A DNA stretch of 64,000 nucleotides, from contig CAMTAF010000001.1 of NCBI GenBank assembly GCA_947066955.1, positions 1 to 64,000 of the forward strand, read 5' to 3'. Position 1 is the first letter of the stretch; every line of letters starts with the position of its first letter. The translations under genes and the position numbers were made by a program. Under the pieces are notes generated by a model, which was not told where the DNA came from, did not search any database, and saw only the letters and a list, made by a program, of their open reading frames with translations. This document shows positions 1 to 7,822 of this stretch, in pieces. Source of the DNA: an uncultured Hungatella sp. (GTDB lineage: Bacteria > Bacillota > Clostridia > Lachnospirales > Lachnospiraceae).

Positions 1-618
1 TCCCTGGACGGCGTCTCTTCCCTGGAAGACATCGACCATCTGGACCAGATCGGAATTCACATCTGCCAGGACACCCCTGCCGGCGCCCAGGTGAGTATCA
101 ACGGCCTGCCGGCTGTTCCCATAGTCAACGACGACGGCACGCCTGTCACAGAGGGACGCATGAAAGCCGACACCACCTATGTCTTTTCCTACAGAAGAAA
201 CATGGGTGACAAAAAACAAAACTGTCTGTATCTTCTGGGACAATACCAGGCCCACGGAATCTATAAAGAAATGAGCCCGGATTGTCCCTTTTCCGTGCCG
301 AACCTGGGATATGAGATCTTAAACAGCGTGACCTGTGACCACCTGTATTCCGATGATCTCTGCCGCAACCAGGCCGAGTACCTGACCTACCAGACAACTG
401 CCATGCTGGACACCATCAGCCTGAAACTTATACTGATTCCCTGGCTGGATGTGAATCAGAAGATCCGGTACACCTCAAAAACCACCGGCAAGACCGCCCA
501 GTACATGATAAAGAGTTTCCAGTGGTCCACCTTTGACGGAACCATGTCCATGACTCTCTACCGTTTTTCGGAGGATTTCTCCTTTGTGAAAAGCAAAGAA
601 AATATTGTGAAAGGATGA
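1..618 (+). CDS. Phage tail-associated protein, 5' partial (DUF5048-like)
   Basis: The frame is open from the first base of the window, so the gene begins upstream; the GTG at 91 is internal and is not taken as the start. The visible 205 residues end in TGA at 618. The sequence has the look of the C-terminal part of phage tail/baseplate proteins of the DUF5048 type found in Clostridiales prophages: soluble, mixed alpha/beta, no signal peptide and no membrane segment. It is followed after 7 bases by another phage-like gene and then by a tail-fibre-like gene, which supports a tail role. The family name rests on recollection of similar sequences, so the exact function is uncertain. Confidence 0.55.
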   Translation, partial: SLDGVSSLEDIDHLDQIGIHICQDTPAGAQVSINGLPAVPIVNDDGTPVTEGRMKADTTYVFSYRRNMGDKKQNCLYLLGQYQAHGIYKEMSPDCPFSVPNLGYEILNSVTCDHLYSDDLCRNQAEYLTYQTTAMLDTISLKLILIPWLDVNQKIRYTSKTTGKTAQYMIKSFQWSTFDGTMSMTLYRFSEDFSFVKSKENIVKG

Positions 619-625
619 TCTAAAA

Positions 626-1018
626 ATGGCTTATAACCTGGAAGAATTTACTGAGAGGCATGTGGATACCCCTCTCACCAATTTCCCTCTGAAGGAAGAT
701 ATCTTTGACCGGATGTCGGATATCACAACTGCATTACTGCCTCTGATCAACGATTATAACCGATATATGAACGAAAATGATCTTTTGGAGGCTAATCAGC
801 TTCTGGCCAGCAATCCCAATCTGCTGAACTGCTTTTTTAATACAGAAAAATACAACCGGCTAAGAGATGCCGTCATCGCCTTGGAACGCCATCGGCTTGA
901 CAAAAAACATATGGAGATGCTCGTGGGCAACAAGACAAGCGTAGGTGACGACACGATTACGTTTCTGGCATACAAAAAACCATCTGCCGATTTCACGGTA
1001 GTGATTGAAGGAGGTTGA
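626..1018 (+). CDS. Small phage tail-region protein
   Basis: A 130-residue protein starting at ATG 626 behind AAAGGATGA. It is acidic and mostly helical, rich in Leu, Asn and Asp, with no membrane segment or recognisable catalytic motif. It lies between the partial tail protein and the repeat-containing fibre protein, with its stop codon overlapping the ribosome site of the next gene, so the three are translationally coupled. I do not recognise the family; position suggests a baseplate or fibre-attachment component of a prophage or tailocin. Confidence 0.55.
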   Translation: MAYNLEEFTERHVDTPLTNFPLKEDIFDRMSDITTALLPLINDYNRYMNENDLLEANQLLASNPNLLNCFFNTEKYNRLRDAVIALERHRLDKKHMEMLVGNKTSVGDDTITFLAYKKPSADFTVVIEGG

Positions 1019-1022
1019 AAAA

Positions 1023-2417
1023 ATGGGCGAATTATTTATAAACACTGACGCCGGCGGAGTATCTGACGACATAACCGCCAAGAAGCGCGATGTGTTAAAA
1101 GGAAAAACCGCTGTAACTGCCGACAGCGGGGATGAGATTGTTGAAGGCACCTTAGAGCTGACCGGAAACGCGTCAACCGGAAATGTTGAGTCTGGAAAGA
1201 CCTTTTATAATACAGATGCCCACATCCAGCAGACCGGTACACTGAGAAACGCGTCAAAAGACACCCCAGTTAAACATGCCCTACAAGACACAATCCCTGT
1301 AATCATAGGAGACGCCGCTTTTGTGTCTACCAACACAGACGGAACCACAAGAGCGGAAATCCGCTTTAATGAGTCCCGTGGGATCATCGAGCCAAAGACT
1401 CTGATCGGCATTCCCCAGGCCATTATGGCCTCTGCCGGAGGGTTAAGCACTGCCAAACTGCTGAAAGGGCAATCCGCTTTCGGCATAAGTGGAACCGCCA
1501 CAGGCGATGCTACCTCTGGAACCGGAGATATCTTAATCGGGAAAACCGCCTATGTAAATGGTAGCAAAGTCACCGGAACCATGCCCAATCAGGGGGAAAA
1601 ATCAGCGTCCTTATACGCCGGCGGAAGCTATACCATCCCGGCCGGGTATCATAACGGAAAGGGGAAAATCACCGCTGTTTCCCTGTCCTCTCAGACCGAC
1701 GGCAATGCCGGGGCAGGGGATATTTTAACCGGAAAGATGGCCTGGGTGAACGGGAGTAAGGTTGTAGGAAACATGGCGAATCAGGGAACAAAAAACGCAG
1801 CTCTAAACTGCGGTGATTCCTACACTATTCCGGGCGGATATCACAGTGGAAGTGGGAAGGTGGCGGCCAATAGTTTATCTAGCCAAACCAACGGTACTGC
1901 TACCTCAGGGCAAATATTATCTGGAAAAATCGCATGGGTAAATGGTGCTAAAATTACTGGAACTATTGAAAGCATGTCTGGCGGAACATATACTCCAAGT
2001 TTAAATACTCAAACTATACTCTGTTCTGGAAAATATATGACAAGTAATATTGTAATTGGCTCAATGTCTAACCAAGGAAAGTTAATTGTGAACCAAAAAC
2101 ACCTTACAGAGTTTACTTCCAGCGGATCCCAAACAGTGGACCTTATGTACGATAATATTGGGATAAATTGGCTTATTTTATATACATATAGAGGGAACAG
2201 ACTCACATCTATTATTCCAACACCAGAGAATTCAGATATGTTTCTTATGCAGCTTAATCGAGATAGCAGCTCAGTTAAAAATTTTAATAATTTAATCATT
2301 ACAATCCCTCAATTTCTTCCGACTGCTATGATTAAAATTAATTTTCAGTATACGTCAGATCAGGATGTTCTCTATGATCCAATCCATATTTGTTTTTATG
2401 GATATATTAGTAATTAG
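1023..2417 (+). CDS. Phage tail fibre / receptor-binding-like repeat protein
   Basis: The ATG at 1023 is chosen over an in-frame TTG at 1005 because GAAGGAGG lies at normal distance from 1023. The 464-residue product has three repeats of about 65 residues between roughly residues 160 and 330. Each carries a GDIL.GK.A.VNGSK.TG motif followed by a Tyr-Thr-Ile-Pro-x-Gly-Tyr-His segment and Leu-Ser-Ser-Gln-Thr. Such Gly/Asn/Thr-rich repeats are typical of phage tail fibres and adhesion proteins. The last 130 residues do not repeat, and their DNA is clearly more AT-rich than the repeat part, consistent with an exchangeable receptor-binding tip. A 41-residue phage gene follows. Confidence 0.65.
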   Translation: MGELFINTDAGGVSDDITAKKRDVLKGKTAVTADSGDEIVEGTLELTGNASTGNVESGKTFYNTDAHIQQTGTLRNASKDTPVKHALQDTIPVIIGDAAFVSTNTDGTTRAEIRFNESRGIIEPKTLIGIPQAIMASAGGLSTAKLLKGQSAFGISGTATGDATSGTGDILIGKTAYVNGSKVTGTMPNQGEKSASLYAGGSYTIPAGYHNGKGKITAVSLSSQTDGNAGAGDILTGKMAWVNGSKVVGNMANQGTKNAALNCGDSYTIPGGYHSGSGKVAANSLSSQTNGTATSGQILSGKIAWVNGAKITGTIESMSGGTYTPSLNTQTILCSGKYMTSNIVIGSMSNQGKLIVNQKHLTEFTSSGSQTVDLMYDNIGINWLILYTYRGNRLTSIIPTPENSDMFLMQLNRDSSSVKNFNNLIITIPQFLPTAMIKINFQYTSDQDVLYDPIHICFYGYISN

Positions 2418-2616
2418 GAAACAATAGGCATATAAAAGCCAATTGCTGATCAGTCTGCCTCCATTGCCACAGACAATTTAAAGAATTCCTGGTCTGTGCG
2501 GAGAGTGTGGGATAAAAATTCTCTACAAAGCTTTACAGCCCTTTATTCTTTAATTATAATGAAAGTTATAAACAGACTGCGACAGCACCATAATGACCTG
2601 GAAGGAGGTTGAAAGA

Positions 2617-2742
2617 ATGACAGGTAAAGACGTGGTTAATCTTACAAGAAAGCTGAAAGAAAAAGGTATGAACAGCGATGAGATACTGGAGATCATCAAG
2701 TATATCGAAACTCACGCCCCCAAGGAACAAGAAACCATATGA
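2617..2742 (+). CDS. Small phage protein, 41 aa
   Basis: A short ORF of 41 codons behind a perfect GGAAGGAGG at 2600-2608, the same GAAGGAGGTTGAAA leader that precedes the fibre gene. The product is charged and helical (Lys/Glu-rich, ending His-Ala-Pro-Lys-Glu-Gln-Glu). Small helical proteins of this sort are common just downstream of tail-fibre genes, before holin/lysin genes. No holin or endolysin follows, so the module seems to end here or has lost its lysis genes. Function unknown. Confidence 0.6.
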   Translation: MTGKDVVNLTRKLKEKGMNSDEILEIIKYIETHAPKEQETI

Positions 2743-2801
2743 TGTCATCCTGGCAGGGACAACGCATTAATCAAAAACACCGTCAACTGCCGACAGGGTA
2801 G

Positions 2802-2871
2802 TTCAGCATAGAAAAAGGCCAGATCCCCTTCCTTCACAGGGATGGGATCCAACCTTTGTAAGTATGTATAA
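2802..2871. repeat. Structured repeat R4, copy 1
   Basis: Shares TTCAGCATA, GAAAAAGCC, the loop TCCTTCAC and TAAGTATG with 5802-5893. The loop is flanked by CCT/AGG here and CCTCT/AGAGG in the other copy, and both copies are framed by GATC...GATC. The stem is kept while its sequence changes. Copy 1 runs directly into repeat R1. Confidence 0.55.
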
Positions 2872-2962
2872 TCGAGCAGGGGAGGTCTTTCCCCCTACTC
2901 GCTGCGCTGGGGCGGGGCCGCGCAAGCGGACACATTTCCCTTCCGACCCATGTGCATAAAAA
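2872..2962. repeat. Structured intergenic repeat R1, copy 1
   Basis: Begins CGAGCAGGGGAGG, contains CCTACTCG, a GGGGCGG/CCGACCC outer stem around CCGC-GCAA-GCGG, and ends CATGTGCA. Related copies are at 8655-8738 and 53669-53754. It fills most of the 250-base gap between the phage genes and the GH32 gene; no gene is seen there. Confidence 0.65.
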
Positions 2963-2993
2963 GCAAGACCCCCTGCCCCAGTGATCGCTCCCC

Positions 2994-4334
2994 TCAAACA
3001 GGCTGCTCTCCCGCCACCCCCAGGATCTCAAGCCTCCTGTCCCGGTTCACGCGGATCTCCTTCCCCAGCCCATAGACCACATTGCTGATCACATATTCCC
3101 CATCATTAGCATACACCTCTATTAAATTGGGGTCCACATAGATATCCACATGAAATCCCTCCCGCAGAGGCGGAGTCTCGAAGACCGTGCCGTATCCCTT
3201 TCCCTCCGGGTACACCTTTGTTCTGTCTGTCCTGATCTTTTGGCCCTGGCGGGATATGACATAGCCGCCTATGTCCACCCAGTCTCCGTCCTCCAGATCC
3301 AACTCCATCCGACAGTTCTCTTCCCCTGCCTGGCCCAGGCTCTCCAGTTCCCTGGAAAAGGCCCTCTTCACATAGGGGTGAGGACGAAAATACACATGTC
3401 CCTCATTCGCCTCCACCACTCGGGGAATGCAGAACATTCCGCTCCAGCCCCTCTGACTGCCGCCCACCGGCTCCGGCATCCTGGCCCAGGCTGTGATGAT
3501 CCGCCTGCCCTCCTGGTCCAAAGTGCTCTGAGGGGCGTAGAGATCCAGCCCATGGTCAAAGAAATAATAGGAATCCCCAATCTCCATGGAGCAGGTCTCC
3601 TCATGGAAATCCGCCAACGCCCAGACAGACTGGTTGGGCGCATTGACCCCGTCGTCCAGGATCCTCATAGGCGACATCATAAGAATCCCCTGTCCCCCAA
3701 CCTGAAAATAATCCGGACATTCCCACATGGTTCCCCAGCTTCTGTCCTTTTGAGCAAAATTGGCAAATTCCCAGTTCTCCAGGTCCCGGCTTCTGTAAAT
3801 CAGCAGCTTTCCCTGATGATCCGGCGTCCTGCTGCCCAGCGCCATGTACCACCCGTCTTTTCCTCTCCACACCTTGGGATCCCTGGTATCTTTTTTATCT
3901 CCCACCTCAGGGTCCTCAATGGGAGGAATCACCCGCCTTTTATCCTGGATATTGTCTATGCAAAATCCGTCCTCTGACGTGACCATCATCTGGGCAGCCA
4001 CAGAATGATTGTTGTAACAAAGGTTAATATCCTCCGGGTTCTCCTCCAGATAATTCATGCCCGTGTAATACAGATACAGTTTTCCCTGATGCTCCACAGC
4101 GCTCCCCGAATAGCAGCCGCTGCGGTCATCATATTTGCTGGGAAACAGAGCGATCTTCTGGTGCTCCCAGTGAACCAGATCCTCGCTGACCGCATGTCCC
4201 CAGTGCATCCTCCCCCACCTGGGCTCAAAAGGAAAATGCTGGTAGAACAGGTGGTAAAGTCCTCTGTAATAGATAAATCCGTTTGGATCATTGATCCAGT
4301 TGGATGGCGCTTTCAGATGGATTGTGTGTGTCAT
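2994..4334 (-). CDS. GH32 beta-fructofuranosidase (sucrose-6-phosphate hydrolase / levanase type)
   Basis: A 446-residue cytoplasmic protein (no signal peptide) starting at ATG 4334 behind AAGGAGAAGCC. The GH32 signature is complete. WINDPNG near residue 13 carries the nucleophile Asp, RDP near residue 150 the transition-state Asp, and ECPD near residue 205 the acid/base Glu. The five-bladed propeller is followed by a C-terminal beta-sandwich (about 330-446). It would hydrolyse terminal fructosyl bonds in sucrose, sucrose phosphate or short fructans. No transporter, PTS or fructokinase gene lies next to it, so the substrate route is unclear and a scrB/sacA name is not assigned. Its 3' end abuts the R1 repeat. 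Confidence 0.9.
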   Translation of the reverse strand: MTHTIHLKAPSNWINDPNGFIYYRGLYHLFYQHFPFEPRWGRMHWGHAVSEDLVHWEHQKIALFPSKYDDRSGCYSGSAVEHQGKLYLYYTGMNYLEENPEDINLCYNNHSVAAQMMVTSEDGFCIDNIQDKRRVIPPIEDPEVGDKKDTRDPKVWRGKDGWYMALGSRTPDHQGKLLIYRSRDLENWEFANFAQKDRSWGTMWECPDYFQVGGQGILMMSPMRILDDGVNAPNQSVWALADFHEETCSMEIGDSYYFFDHGLDLYAPQSTLDQEGRRIITAWARMPEPVGGSQRGWSGMFCIPRVVEANEGHVYFRPHPYVKRAFSRELESLGQAGEENCRMELDLEDGDWVDIGGYVISRQGQKIRTDRTKVYPEGKGYGTVFETPPLREGFHVDIYVDPNLIEVYANDGEYVISNVVYGLGKEIRVNRDRRLEILGVAGEQPV

Positions 4335-4346
4335 GGCTTCTCCTTT

Positions 4347-4877
4347 TTATCTGGTGTTTAATCGAATCAATTTTGTGACAATATCCGTAAACCGTTCTGA
4401 ATTTAATATCCTGCCAAGAAGCTCTTCATATTCTTCCCTGTTACCCAGAAGATAAAAATATTTTTCTTCCGAAGAGCTGATCTCATCCGCGATCCCCTCC
4501 TCCAAAACAAGCTTTGCTGGATATCCGGCAAGACCATACTGTAAAAACAATACCCTGAATTTATACTCTGGAGTGCTTTTGGAAGTAAGGAAAAATTCAT
4601 AAGTAAATCTGTTTTCTCCTACCTCTCCCAAAAAATCCTGGACATACGCTTTTTCCGGATCCTGTTCTGTCAAAATTTCCTCTTTTCCATATTCCACATT
4701 TTTCCGTTTGGTATAATAAAACTCATAAGGATCGATTTTGCCGTCATATGCTGCCACTCTTCCAATAACAATCCCTTTTGTGTTTTTATTTAAATACACG
4801 CACTGCTTCTCCAAAATTCTTTTTGGCAGTTCCTCGCTTTCTGTATCAACATGTACATCATACCTAACCCTAAACAT
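4347..4877 (-). CDS. Unknown protein coupled to EEP nuclease
   Basis: ATG 4877 is chosen because AAGGTGAG lies 8 bases upstream; a GTG at 4886 overlapping the upstream stop is the alternative. The 176-residue product is soluble, acidic, Glu/Tyr-rich, without signal peptide, membrane segment or known motif. A C-terminal helical stretch ends Thr-Lys-Leu-Ile-Arg. It follows the EEP-family gene within a few bases, so the two are co-transcribed and probably act together. Codon use is more AT-rich than in neighbours such as the GH32 gene, hinting at acquisition as a pair. Function unknown. Confidence 0.6.
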   Translation of the reverse strand: MFRVRYDVHVDTESEELPKRILEKQCVYLNKNTKGIVIGRVAAYDGKIDPYEFYYTKRKNVEYGKEEILTEQDPEKAYVQDFLGEVGENRFTYEFFLTSKSTPEYKFRVLFLQYGLAGYPAKLVLEEGIADEISSSEEKYFYLLGNREEYEELLGRILNSERFTDIVTKLIRLNTR

Positions 4878-4882
4878 ATCTC

Positions 4883-5695
4883 TCACCTTAACAATTCCTC
4901 CTTTATCTCAAAAAATATGGGAAGATGATCACTGATCCCTTTTTTAGGCCTTCCATTCCTGTTCAAAAGAGAGACATTTTTAATCTCAGTCACTATCTTT
5001 AAACTTTCTTTCACCAGACTATCCGCCAGCTCTGGCCTGAGAATCACCTGGTCAAATATGTTCCACTGATACATATGTATATCATTCCTCGTATAAAAAT
5101 AGGATCCCGCCGCGCCATAAAAATCGCCGAACAGATTCCACATAGGATTATAAAAAGTGCTGAATGGCCTGCCTTGCACGGTTCTTTTACCTTTTTTGGC
5201 TTCTTTCCTGCTGGGAAGCGCGTGAAAACAATCCGCGTTGATACAGGCTGGTTCAAATGGATTAGCGTTAAAATCTCCCACAATCAGAGTTTTGCGATGT
5301 CCCTCCCCCGCCTCGACCTCTTCTATCGTCTCCTTCATCTTCCCGGCAGAATATTCAATTGTCCAGTGGCTGTAATCCCGTTTGCACTGAAAATGAAGCG
5401 CTGCCAGAATCATTTCCCCATAAAGCGATGTTAGTCTGTAAATACAATACCGTCCACTATCCCGCAACAGTTTTATCTTATATGTTTTTGAGGAAACAAT
5501 TTTTATGGTATTACAGCCGATTTGCTCCCACGGATAAAAATCCATTGCCAAAACAGACAGCTGGTTGCAAAGACCGTTAATACTATTTGGATATTCTGCC
5601 AAAATGATGATATCACAGGGGTTCTCTTCCATAAAATCCAGGATATAAGAATCAATCTCCATATTTTGATAAGTATTCCAGAATAAAACTTTCAT
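4883..5695 (-). CDS. Endonuclease/exonuclease/phosphatase (EEP) family protein
   Basis: A 270-residue protein with the motifs of the DNase I-like EEP fold in order: WNTYQN at the N-terminus, Glu in ILAEYP (about residue 54), GDFNANP (about 147) and the C-terminal SDHLP (about 258). These supply the metal-binding Asp/Glu/Asn and the catalytic His. Members cleave phosphodiesters in DNA, RNA or phospholipid headgroups; the substrate cannot be told from sequence. No secretion signal is present, so it acts in the cytoplasm. It is the first gene of a two-gene AT-rich operon with the unknown protein at 4347-4877. The pair could be a defence module, but nothing proves this. Confidence 0.75.
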   Translation of the reverse strand: MKVLFWNTYQNMEIDSYILDFMEENPCDIIILAEYPNSINGLCNQLSVLAMDFYPWEQIGCNTIKIVSSKTYKIKLLRDSGRYCIYRLTSLYGEMILAALHFQCKRDYSHWTIEYSAGKMKETIEEVEAGEGHRKTLIVGDFNANPFEPACINADCFHALPSRKEAKKGKRTVQGRPFSTFYNPMWNLFGDFYGAAGSYFYTRNDIHMYQWNIFDQVILRPELADSLVKESLKIVTEIKNVSLLNRNGRPKKGISDHLPIFFEIKEELLR

Positions 5696-5801
5696 ATAAA
5701 TTTCCCATCTATAAATGATAACCTCATTATACCGAATCTCTCCTTCATAATCAATACACTACTGTCCTAACTTTCCATATAACATGGTTCTCTGGCGGCT
5801 T

Positions 5802-5893
5802 TTCAGCATACATAAGGAGGTTGAAAGAAAAAGCCGCGATCACCTCTTCCTTCACAGAGAGGCGATCCGGCCTTCTTTTATAAGTATGCATAT
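5802..5893. repeat. Structured repeat R4, copy 2
   Basis: TTCAGCATA, then an extra CATAAGGAGGTTGAAA resembling the ribosome-site leader of the phage genes at 1.0 and 2.6 kb, then the CCTCT-TCCTTCAC-AGAGG hairpin framed by GATC, and TAAGTATG. Lies between the EEP pair and the TRAP remnant; the gap 5696-5917 holds nothing else recognised. Confidence 0.55.
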
Positions 5894-5917
5894 GGAATAG
5901 TTGTACGTCTATAAAAA

Positions 5918-6238
5918 CTAATATTTCATCAAAGTAGGCAGCCAGTTCGACATGGCCGGAATAAACGTTGTCCCCAGGAGCACCACAATATTGCAAAGAA
6001 TAAAAGGCACAGCCCCCTTGGCAATCTTTGTCACTGACATCCCATTAATCTTATTGCATGTATTCAGGCACATCCCCACTGGCGGCGTTACCAGCCCGAT
6101 TGCCAGGCCCACAATAAAGATCGCCCCAAACTGCCAGTCGCTGACCCCGATTCCCCGCATAACCGGCAGCAGGATAGGTGCCAGCATTAGGATAGCCGGT
6201 GAGACATCAATAAAAGTGACTAATGTAGTGACTATCAT
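5918..6238 (-). pseudogene. C-terminal remnant of TRAP transporter large permease (DctM family)
   Basis: The 106 codons match the last quarter of DctM-type TRAP permeases: a TFIDVSPAIL membrane segment, the diagnostic GLVTPPVG motif (about residues 48-55) and a final hydrophobic helix. Complete DctM proteins are about 425 residues. Upstream in frame there is a TAA nine codons before the ATG and no permease sequence, and no dctP or dctQ gene lies nearby. A chance or acquired AGGAGGAAGG precedes the ATG, so a short hydrophobic peptide could still be made, but it cannot form a transporter. Best read as a deletion scar. Confidence 0.75.
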
Positions 6239-6393
6239 GTTCCTTCCTCCTGACCCATGAATTTATAATTGGTTTACAGGCCCCATTATATACAGAAACG
6301 CCAAAAACTTCACTGGAATAACTTGCCTATCCACCGTGATATCTTGTTCATTTTTCCTTGTCCCATAAAATATTGTCATTCTGCCCGGCAAAA

Positions 6394-6422
6394 TGTTAAC
6401 TTATTTTATATTTTAGTTGACA
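6394..6422 (+). promoter_or_regulatory. Predicted BirA biotin operator
   Basis: TGTTAAC at 6394-6400 and GTTGACA at 6416-6422 form an inverted repeat with a 15-base spacer, the layout of BirA operators. It overlaps the -35 box of the bioY promoter, so biotinyl-AMP-bound BirA would block transcription when biotin is plentiful. Confidence 0.75.
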
Positions 6423-6445
6423 ATTTATCTCTGCCATGTTATATT
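6417..6445 (+). promoter_or_regulatory. bioY promoter
   Basis: Perfect -35 TTGACA at 6417-6422, 17-base spacer, -10 TATATT at 6440-6445. The transcript would carry a leader of about 70 bases before the bioY ATG. Confidence 0.75.
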
Positions 6446-6523
6446 TTCCCCAGGACAATTGAACCGGACCACATGCTCCACATCCGGCAGATATTATCAC
6501 AGAGAAAAGAGAGGATAATTGTT

Positions 6524-7132
6524 ATGAATACTACTATCGCGTCCAAACCCCGTCCGCCTGTGAAAAACCGCTCTGTCTCCACCCAGCACATGGTTCTCGC
6601 GGGCATGTTCGCCGCGCTCCTGGCGGTTATTTCCCAGATCTCCATCCCCCTTCCTACGGGAGTTCCCATCACCATCCAGGTGTTCGGAATCGCCCTTGTG
6701 GGCACGGTACTGGGCTGGAAGTTAGGGCTTATGTCTGTTCTGGCCTACATACTTTTAGGCGCTGTGGGACTTCCCATCTTCGCCAATTTTCAGGGCGGGG
6801 TCCAGTGCCTGGCTGGTATGTCCGGCGGATATATCATCGCGTGGCCCGCCATGGCCGTTCTGTCCGGCATCCGGGTCAAAGGCAGGAACCGGGCTCTCAC
6901 CTTGGCCTGCTCCGCCGCCCTTTCCATCCTGGGTCTGATGATTGTGGAAATCGCTGGTGGTTTCCAATGGTCTCTGCTGAGCGGGGACATGACCTTCGGA
7001 GCCGTCATGGCCTACTCCTTTGTGGCCTTTATCCCCAAGGATATCATCATCACGGTTTTAGCTGTTGTGATTGGAAATCAGGTCAGGGGACCATTGGAAA
7101 AAGCCGGATTCCTCCGCAAATCAGGTTTTTAA
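6524..7132 (+). CDS. bioY: BioY biotin transporter S component
   Basis: A 202-residue integral membrane protein; ATG 6524 is used instead of far-upstream in-frame starts because the BioY family begins here and the predicted promoter and operator lie at 6394-6445. It has six hydrophobic segments and the typical early motif VPITIQVF and later LAGMSGGYI. BioY captures biotin with high affinity and works alone or with an ECF energising module (EcfA, EcfA', EcfT), not encoded here, so a shared module is likely. Predicted repression by BirA. The stop codon converges on, and slightly overlaps, the end of the broken AbiEii-like gene. Confidence 0.93.
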   Translation: MNTTIASKPRPPVKNRSVSTQHMVLAGMFAALLAVISQISIPLPTGVPITIQVFGIALVGTVLGWKLGLMSVLAYILLGAVGLPIFANFQGGVQCLAGMSGGYIIAWPAMAVLSGIRVKGRNRALTLACSAALSILGLMIVEIAGGFQWSLLSGDMTFGAVMAYSFVAFIPKDIIITVLAVVIGNQVRGPLEKAGFLRKSGF

Positions 7133-7822
7133 AACAGTCCTGTTTCTCGCAAAAGTCTCACTGCCTCATTAAGATATTTATAGGAAATCGGGTCAACAAT
7201 ATGAAGATACGAAAAACACTTTTGTTTCGCGATCTCCAATTTCGTTCTGGCATGCGCTGACCTTTCGTCAATTTTGGTCAGGGTATCCTGACCAAAATTG
7301 ACGAAAGGTCAGCTTATCCCCGAGTATCCCATTCACATCGGGGATGCTGACATGTAAGTCTTCCCCCTCTGTCAAAAGCAGTTCATTTTTTATGGGTCTC
7401 TCCACAAGTTTCCTATATTCTATTTTTTCAAATAGAACATCCAGCAGTATCGTAACATCACGGCTACTTCGCGGAGAATAATATTTAAACCGGAAATGTC
7501 TTTTTTCAATATAGTTTTTACCTGCACGGATATGCTCAGAGACATTCAAAAAAGGAAAAATCTCTCCCGCTCTACGAATATACTCATCTATATCTGTACC
7601 CGGTTCTACAATAATATCAATATCCGTACTAAGCCTTCTAGGATGATCCAGCAACAACATAAGTGAAGTTCCGCCTTTAAAGCAAAACGGCAGCTCTACC
7701 CTGCGGATTGCCTCCAACAATCCAAAAGCATATATCACTCTTTCCAACAGCGCAGGATCATTTCCTGTTCTTTTATATAATTCCTGAATATATTCAGCCG
7801 TATACATCGATTTTGAAAGCAT
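7129..7822 (-). pseudogene. AbiEii-like nucleotidyltransferase toxin, broken by a palindrome
   Basis: The first 165 or so codons encode the nucleotidyltransferase toxin fold: FCFKGGTSL (about residue 47), the STDIDI metal-binding Asp pair (about 65-70) and the ILGDKLT segment that in intact AbiEii proteins precedes a second, mostly helical half. After GDKLT the frame enters a perfect inverted repeat (7256-7313), encodes foreign residues and stops at 7268. The genuine C-terminus continues in another frame from the far arm of the repeat: DERSAHARTKLEIAKQ, then HIVDPISYKYLNEAVRLL, ending at TAA 7131-7129. The middle of the protein is missing. The toxin is probably inactive, while its cognate antitoxin gene upstream is intact and overlaps it by 29 bases. 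Confidence 0.8.
7256..7313. repeat. Perfect 25-bp inverted repeat
   Basis: Arms 7256-7280 and 7289-7313 are exact complements around GGGTATCC, whose outer GG/CC also pair, giving a 27-bp stem with a 4-base loop. It sits exactly where the AbiEii-like toxin reading frame is lost and has no T-tract, so it is not an ordinary terminator. Confidence 0.95.
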
